Assembly (NCBI GenBank): GCA_001970955.1
Contig: MPUH01000148.1
Span: forward strand, 30,831 to 94,830
Source of the DNA: Stentor coeruleus
Lineage: Eukaryota; Ciliophora; Heterotrichea; Heterotrichida; Stentoridae
Length of the DNA: 64,000 bases
Reading direction: 5' to 3'
Part shown: piece by piece, positions 59,879-64,000 of the stretch
Numbering within the stretch: position 1 is the first letter of the stretch
Layout: every line of letters begins with the position of its first letter
The notes under the pieces: model-generated
Databases searched by the model: none
What the model saw: the letters and a program-made list of their open reading frames with translations, nothing else
What the model was told of the DNA's origin: nothing
Made by a program: the position numbers and the translations under genes

Positions 59879-61025
59879 TTAATTAATAATAAACTGACTT
59901 AGCTTGGAATTAAAAGAAGTCTTGACCAAAACTCCAGAATGATAAGAAATTTCTTGACTTTTAGTTATAAACTCTCCAGCAATCTCAAAAAACTCATACC
60001 CCATTTCTACAGTTGCCTTTTCTCCATTTGTTATTTCTCCTTCTTCAGATGAACTTATAGGTGAAATCATCTCTTCATCATTATTTTCTTTTATAGGTAA
60101 AACATTCAAATTTGTATATTCACTTTTATTGATTTCTTTAAAAAACATTGTCATATAAAGGTCTGGTCTTTTAAATACAGAAGAATAAGGATGAATATCC
60201 ATGAATTCAGATATGCCTAGTTTTTTATGACTGATAATTTTTTTAGCTTCTAATAATCCTGGGACAACAATCACTGTACAAAGCTCTGAGAAAATATACC
60301 TTGGGACTTCAACACGTAGACAATATTTTCCTAGTCTTCTATGGATTTCTTTAGCTGTTTTGAGTAATTTAATTCCACGACATACAACTGCTGTCCAATC
60401 AAGTGATGGGTCGAGAACTTTGTAACAGAACCAACGGACTGAAGTTTTGATTAATGCTCCGGGTATCAAGTGGATTTTACTACCAAGAGTCTGAGCTTTT
60501 TCATATCGTCTTAGCTTGGTGTACATTTCTTTAGCTAAATGATTCTTACCATCAGCAATATTATCGAAATACACCAGAGCTGTGTGTATGCTTGGTTCAA
60601 CACCAAAGTCAACAAGGGCAACTTTCCGCACACCTTTTCCCAGTAAAGCTAAAGCAGACTGGGTAGCCTGTAGGCTAACTCTGGGGTCTAAACCACAAAT
60701 AATTAAAGTAGGAGGGTGGTAATAAGAAGGAATAGGCTCATCCTGTGTGCGTAAATACTGTTATTGAAGTGTACTCGCTGTCGAATATTTTTTCAATTAC
60801 TTGGCTTACTGAAGGGGAGTTAAAACCATTTTCTGATTCCTCGTCACTGCTTGGGGCGTTAAGATTCATTATGCGTTCTGGGCCAAAGCTTGAAGATTTT
60901 TCTCTATCACTAACTGATAAGGTTGGACGGATATAAGGATTCCTAGTATAAAATATGTTAAGATTAGATGCGTCAATCTTGCTGAGTAAAGATGCGGCTG
61001 CGTCCAGCTGTTGGTCTAGTTCCAT
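59879..61025 (-). CDS. Unrecognised protein, two exons
   Basis: 376 residues after a 16-nt intron at 60743-60758. The first exon is acidic and Ser-rich (MELDQQLDAAASLLSKIDAS; NLNAPSSDEESENGFNSPSV). Joined sequence then reads DEPIPSYYHPPTLIICGLDP, RVSLQATQSALALLGKGVRK and VALVDFGVEPSIHTALVYFD, which looks like an alternating beta/alpha domain. A second ordered block includes RWFCYKVLDPSLDWTAVVCR and LRVEVPRYIFSELCTVIVVP. The C-terminal 80 residues are acidic and variable. I cannot assign a family. The split exons and smooth hydrophobic patterns make it a credible gene. Confidence 0.8.
60743..60758 (-). other. 16-nt intron
   Basis: On the minus strand it reads gtatttacgcacacag. Removing it joins the Ser-rich first exon to DEPIPSYYHPPTLIICGLDP in one frame. 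Confidence 0.9.
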
Positions 61026-62397
61026 TAATTTTCCTTTTTAAGTATATAATAGTTTAATGTAAATATTGATTATTTTATGTCTTTAAATCATTGAAGTATG
61101 TTTTTTAAATTATTGTATTATGCAGATATGTAAGTGATTATTATTAAAAAAAGTGCTATTTTTATTGATATTTTGATGGTAATGAGATATGGTGTTTTTA
61201 TAATGGGGATAAGTTTTTTTTTGTATATGAAGTTGGTTTAAATTACTTGAAAAAATACTTTTGGAATTTTTAAGATATTATAAAGTGTGTTAGATTAAGA
61301 AATACTGATTAAAAAAATTCTGATCATTGGAATGGGCAATAAATTAGAGTTTTTTTTATAGGGTTGTTATGAGGGATAGAGTTTTTTTTATGTAAAAAAT
61401 GGATTTTTGTTATGGAAAGATGTAAAGTTTATAGGCATAGATTGTGCTAAAATAATTTATTTTCATTTGGGAGGGGTAATTTTTAGGGAAATATAGTATA
61501 ATGCTTAAGAGATAAATCTAAATGGTGATATCAAAAGTATATATATGATATTAATAGAATTAGGTATATATTAAAAATGATAATTAGGATTTAAGATTTA
61601 GATTCATGCATTTTGGTTAAATATTATATATAAAAGATTGTAATATTAATAATAATTTGGTTATAACATAATTAAAATATGTTATATCATGTTAAATATA
61701 TTAATATCAATATCTCTCTTACACATTTTGATAATAATATATGAATATATATTAGTTATATATAATAGAAAAATTGTAAGCTGTTTATTAAAATTGTAAT
61801 TAAAACTATTTTCACAGTATAGTCATAATATATTTCCATTTTCAATATGATATATCTAGGTACTATGATATTTCTACAGTTTTTTATATCACTTCTCAAT
61901 CTAAATATTTTTATTGATATAGTTCACATATAATTTTTAGCTTAAATCTAACTTTTATTGTTGATCACTTAAATCTAATAGCAGTTACTGTCCTTAAATA
62001 AATGCAAATCAAAAGCAAATTTTTATATTCATAGCATAATTATTATCATAACATTTTATAGTATACTATAATCAATACTCAATTATTCAAACCAGTATTT
62101 GCACAAATTAATAAGAATAGCTTATTACAAACATAAACACAATAAGCTTTAAATTGCACCCTTTCACATATAAAACTTATTAGAGGTTGATTAGTTTATA
62201 TATAAAGAAAAATCAATAGACTTTGAATTATAAATTATATTTTTTTCGTTAGGTATATGTGATTAATATATTAACACTTTAAATAGTATCCTTAATAAAA
62301 ATTTGTGTGTAAAATCAAGATATAATTTATCATAAGAAAGCATTAATTGTGATATTTAAAAATATAATATTCTCATTTGATTTATGCATATAATAAA
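61026..62397. other. 1.4-kb divergent intergenic region, no gene seen
   Basis: Very AT-rich. The left third is G-bearing and C-poor on the + strand (upstream of the leftward gene); the right part is mixed. No coding-like frame was found. Confidence 0.65.
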
Positions 62398-63381
62398 ATG
62401 AATAATATGAATTATCATCCACAGAGGCCTAGTTTTCAAAAATCTTCCACACCAATCAGTGGAAAATATAAAGATCTAAAATTTTCTCCGATAAAAGAGT
62501 CAAAAATAGTCCGCAATGTCTCTCTTTCGCCCTTGCGCATTTTTTCACCTCGTAAAAGTTCAAACGACAGCATAATAAATCCTAGAGCAGCATCTGATGA
62601 GCTTGGGACTTTATACACCCATCAAGATCCTCTATTTTTCAAACTCAATATAATATCTTTTGACAGCCCTACTCGAACAAAATCCTATCAAAGAATTTTA
62701 CCTAGTTTAGAAAAAATAAGGGATTTTAATGAAGTTATCGATGCTCTTTTTATAATGAATAAATGTGAGAGAGGGAGAATCGGAGCGTTTAACCTCACAC
62801 AATTATTTGTCGGATTAGGGTTTTGTGAAGACTGTGAAACTGTTGTCGAAATTTTTAGGAACATCTCCGAAGGGCAACCACTAAATATGATCTCTTATTC
62901 GAAACAAGAACTTTTAAAACTATGTGAAGATGCTAAAACAGATAATGTTCTTAAGTCCATACAAAAAGATCTAAAAGTCAAATCAACACAAGAACAAATT
63001 GTCAGTATCCAGTATCTTATCGAAGTCATCAAAAAATGGTGGAAGAAACTCGATAAATCTCATAATGACTATGCCTCTTTTGAAGATATATGCAAATGTT
63101 ATTCTGATGTAGGAATAATTGAGAATTCTTCAGACACTAAACGTATTTTCCTTAGGATTAACCAATTTGGTAACTATAAGCAATTTAGTAGTGTTTTTGC
63201 TAAAGCTTTATTGAAACATATGATATCAGAATTGACTAAAGTGGTTAAGAAAGGAAATGAGGTATGTTTACCGGCAGAAATTGCTATAAGCACTCAAAGA
63301 AGAAAAGTTATATTAAAAAGCTTAGAAGGGCATTCTAGGGTAGTTGATGCGATTATGGAATGCAAAATGTATAATAATTAA
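62398..63381 (+). CDS. Divergent EF-hand-like protein
   Basis: 327 residues from the ATG at 62398, preceded by CATATAATAAA. The first 100 residues are Ser/Lys/Pro-rich (FQKSSTPISGKYKDLKFSPI; SLSPLRIFSPRKSSNDS). From about residue 105 helical pairs follow that look like degenerate EF-hands (FNEVIDALFIMNKCERGRIG then AFNLTQLFVGLGFCE; DYASFEDICKCYSDVGIIE; FLRINQFGNYKQFSSVFAKA). Calcium ligands are mostly missing, so it is probably a structural EF-hand relative as found in ciliary and centrosomal proteins. Assignment rests on helix pattern only. Confidence 0.75.
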   Translation: MNNMNYHPQRPSFQKSSTPISGKYKDLKFSPIKESKIVRNVSLSPLRIFSPRKSSNDSIINPRAASDELGTLYTHQDPLFFKLNIISFDSPTRTKSYQRILPSLEKIRDFNEVIDALFIMNKCERGRIGAFNLTQLFVGLGFCEDCETVVEIFRNISEGQPLNMISYSKQELLKLCEDAKTDNVLKSIQKDLKVKSTQEQIVSIQYLIEVIKKWWKKLDKSHNDYASFEDICKCYSDVGIIENSSDTKRIFLRINQFGNYKQFSSVFAKALLKHMISELTKVVKKGNEVCLPAEIAISTQRRKVILKSLEGHSRVVDAIMECKMYNN

Positions 63382-63812
63382 GGTTTAAGGTAAGGATATG
63401 TACTTTTTTTGTATGAGAAATTAAGCTTGAGTTGTGATATAGGGAGTTTTTTATAGTAAATTATTGAATAATAATTATGTTGTTAGGAGTTTATTTTTTA
63501 ATAGAGTTTTGTGCTTTAATTATATTATTTTTTCTTTTTTGATAATGTTTATGCTTTTAATGTATTTATTTTTGCTAAAAATCTATTGTCACTAAGTGTT
63601 TTCATATAGATTTTGCATTTCAGAAATCAGAAACTTGATAATACTTATTAGAAAAGTAGTAAAATCTTATTATTTAAATTAAGTTTTAGTTAAAAAATTG
63701 ATAATATANTAGTAAAATCTTATTATTTAAATTAAGTTTTAGTTAAAAAATTGATAATATAATAATCTTAATTGGGAACTTTAATAGTTTATATTTGAAA
63801 ACAACATTGTGA
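63382..63812. other. Intergenic DNA with a contig junction
   Basis: AT-rich, with no coding-like frame. It includes the 51-bp direct repeat around the N at 63708 (63657-63707 and 63709-63759). Confidence 0.7.
63657..63759. repeat. Unmerged contig junction (51-bp direct repeat around N at 63708)
   Basis: Positions 63657-63707 and 63709-63759 carry the same sequence on either side of a single N. Confidence 0.9.
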
Positions 63813-64000
63813 TGCTATTCCACGTCTTACTATGAATTAATACTCTGGAGTTTAAGAGATAAAAAAGCTTTAATTAATGTACCGCGCTATTTAATAAGAT
63901 CATTTAGCAATGATGAAAAAATTTTTATAGCAAGCTTTAGAAATGAAATGCAAGTATGGAAGATGCTCGAGAAACGACAAGAAGTTATGCTTAATGGTCA
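63813..64000 (+). CDS. Open coding-like frame running off the right edge
   Basis: After a TGA at 63810-63812 a frame stays open to the window end (62 codons). It reads YYELILWSLRDKKALINVPR, then RYLIRSFSNDEKIFIASFRN and EMQVWKMLEKRQEVMLNG. Codon use (CTC, CCG, CGC, CGA) is richer in G and C than intergenic DNA. No in-frame ATG lies near the left end, so this may be an internal exon, a gene whose start is in another frame across an intron I could not place, or a fossil. No family recognised. Confidence 0.4.

Noticed and set aside
1-64000. Reassigned stop codons as in many ciliates (TAA/TAG as Gln, TGA as Trp or Cys)
   Set aside because: All three stops end genes here and conserved genes contain none in frame; in-frame TAA occurs only in pseudogenes with frameshifts or in introns.
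1-64000. CRISPR arrays, bacterial operons or riboswitches
   Set aside because: No regularly spaced repeats were seen, and introns, gene content and start context are eukaryotic.

Overview
This window looks like somatic (macronuclear) DNA of a heterotrich ciliate, most likely Stentor or a close relative. Genes are dense and AT-rich. Seven split genes have spliceosomal-type introns of only 15 or 16 nt (GT...AG). TAA, TAG and TGA all occur as terminators (TGA ends the channel gene at 13417), and open frames of over 1,200 codons contain no in-frame stop, so the standard code is in use. The proteins are typical of a large ciliated protist: calmodulin, 14-3-3, a TTLL5-type glutamylase, a kinesin, SF-assemblin, MORN, kelch and cyclic-nucleotide-binding proteins.

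Layout. 0-13 kb: the 5' part of a basic gene running off the left edge, acyl-CoA oxidase, a MORN-repeat protein, a large kelch/cysteine-rich membrane protein, two unrecognised genes, a small basic gene, and a fossil of a non-LTR retrotransposon. 13-26 kb: a K+ channel, a one-finger C2H2 protein, 14-3-3, kinesin, a small acylated protein, a coiled-coil protein and a coding fossil. 26-41 kb: a PHD/PLU-1-like chromatin protein, a giant coiled-coil protein, a membrane protein with a C-terminal ankyrin-like region, a TTLL glutamylase, RPS12, an ankyrin-DHYC palmitoyltransferase of Akr1 type, and calmodulin. 41-52 kb: an arrestin-fold protein, an EF-hand pseudogene, a pseudokinase, a divergent RecQ-like helicase, an acylated EF-hand-like protein, and a decayed piggyBac-family transposase. 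52-64 kb: a double cNMP-binding-domain protein, two tightly packed genes, an F-box protein, SF-assemblin, tRNA-Ala(AGC), an unrecognised gene, an EF-hand-like protein, and an open frame at the right edge.

Themes. Many products fit the cilium and cortex: tubulin glutamylation, kinesin, striated-fibre assemblin, MORN, calmodulin and several coiled-coil proteins. Lipid-anchored signalling recurs: several proteins begin MGC/MGS/MGN, and a palmitoyltransferase gene lies in the same window.

Two genome-wide rules are visible. A TATAA-like element usually sits directly against the start codon. Intergenic DNA is strand-asymmetric: almost G-free upstream of a gene and almost C-free downstream, in the direction of transcription.

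Caution on quality: eight single-N positions are each flanked by near-identical copies of the same sequence. They are best read as unmerged contig ends. Collapsing them restores two broken genes exactly. The most notable finds are the piggyBac fossil (50156-51334), the LINE-like fossil, the Akr1-like enzyme, the pseudokinase and the strand-composition rule.
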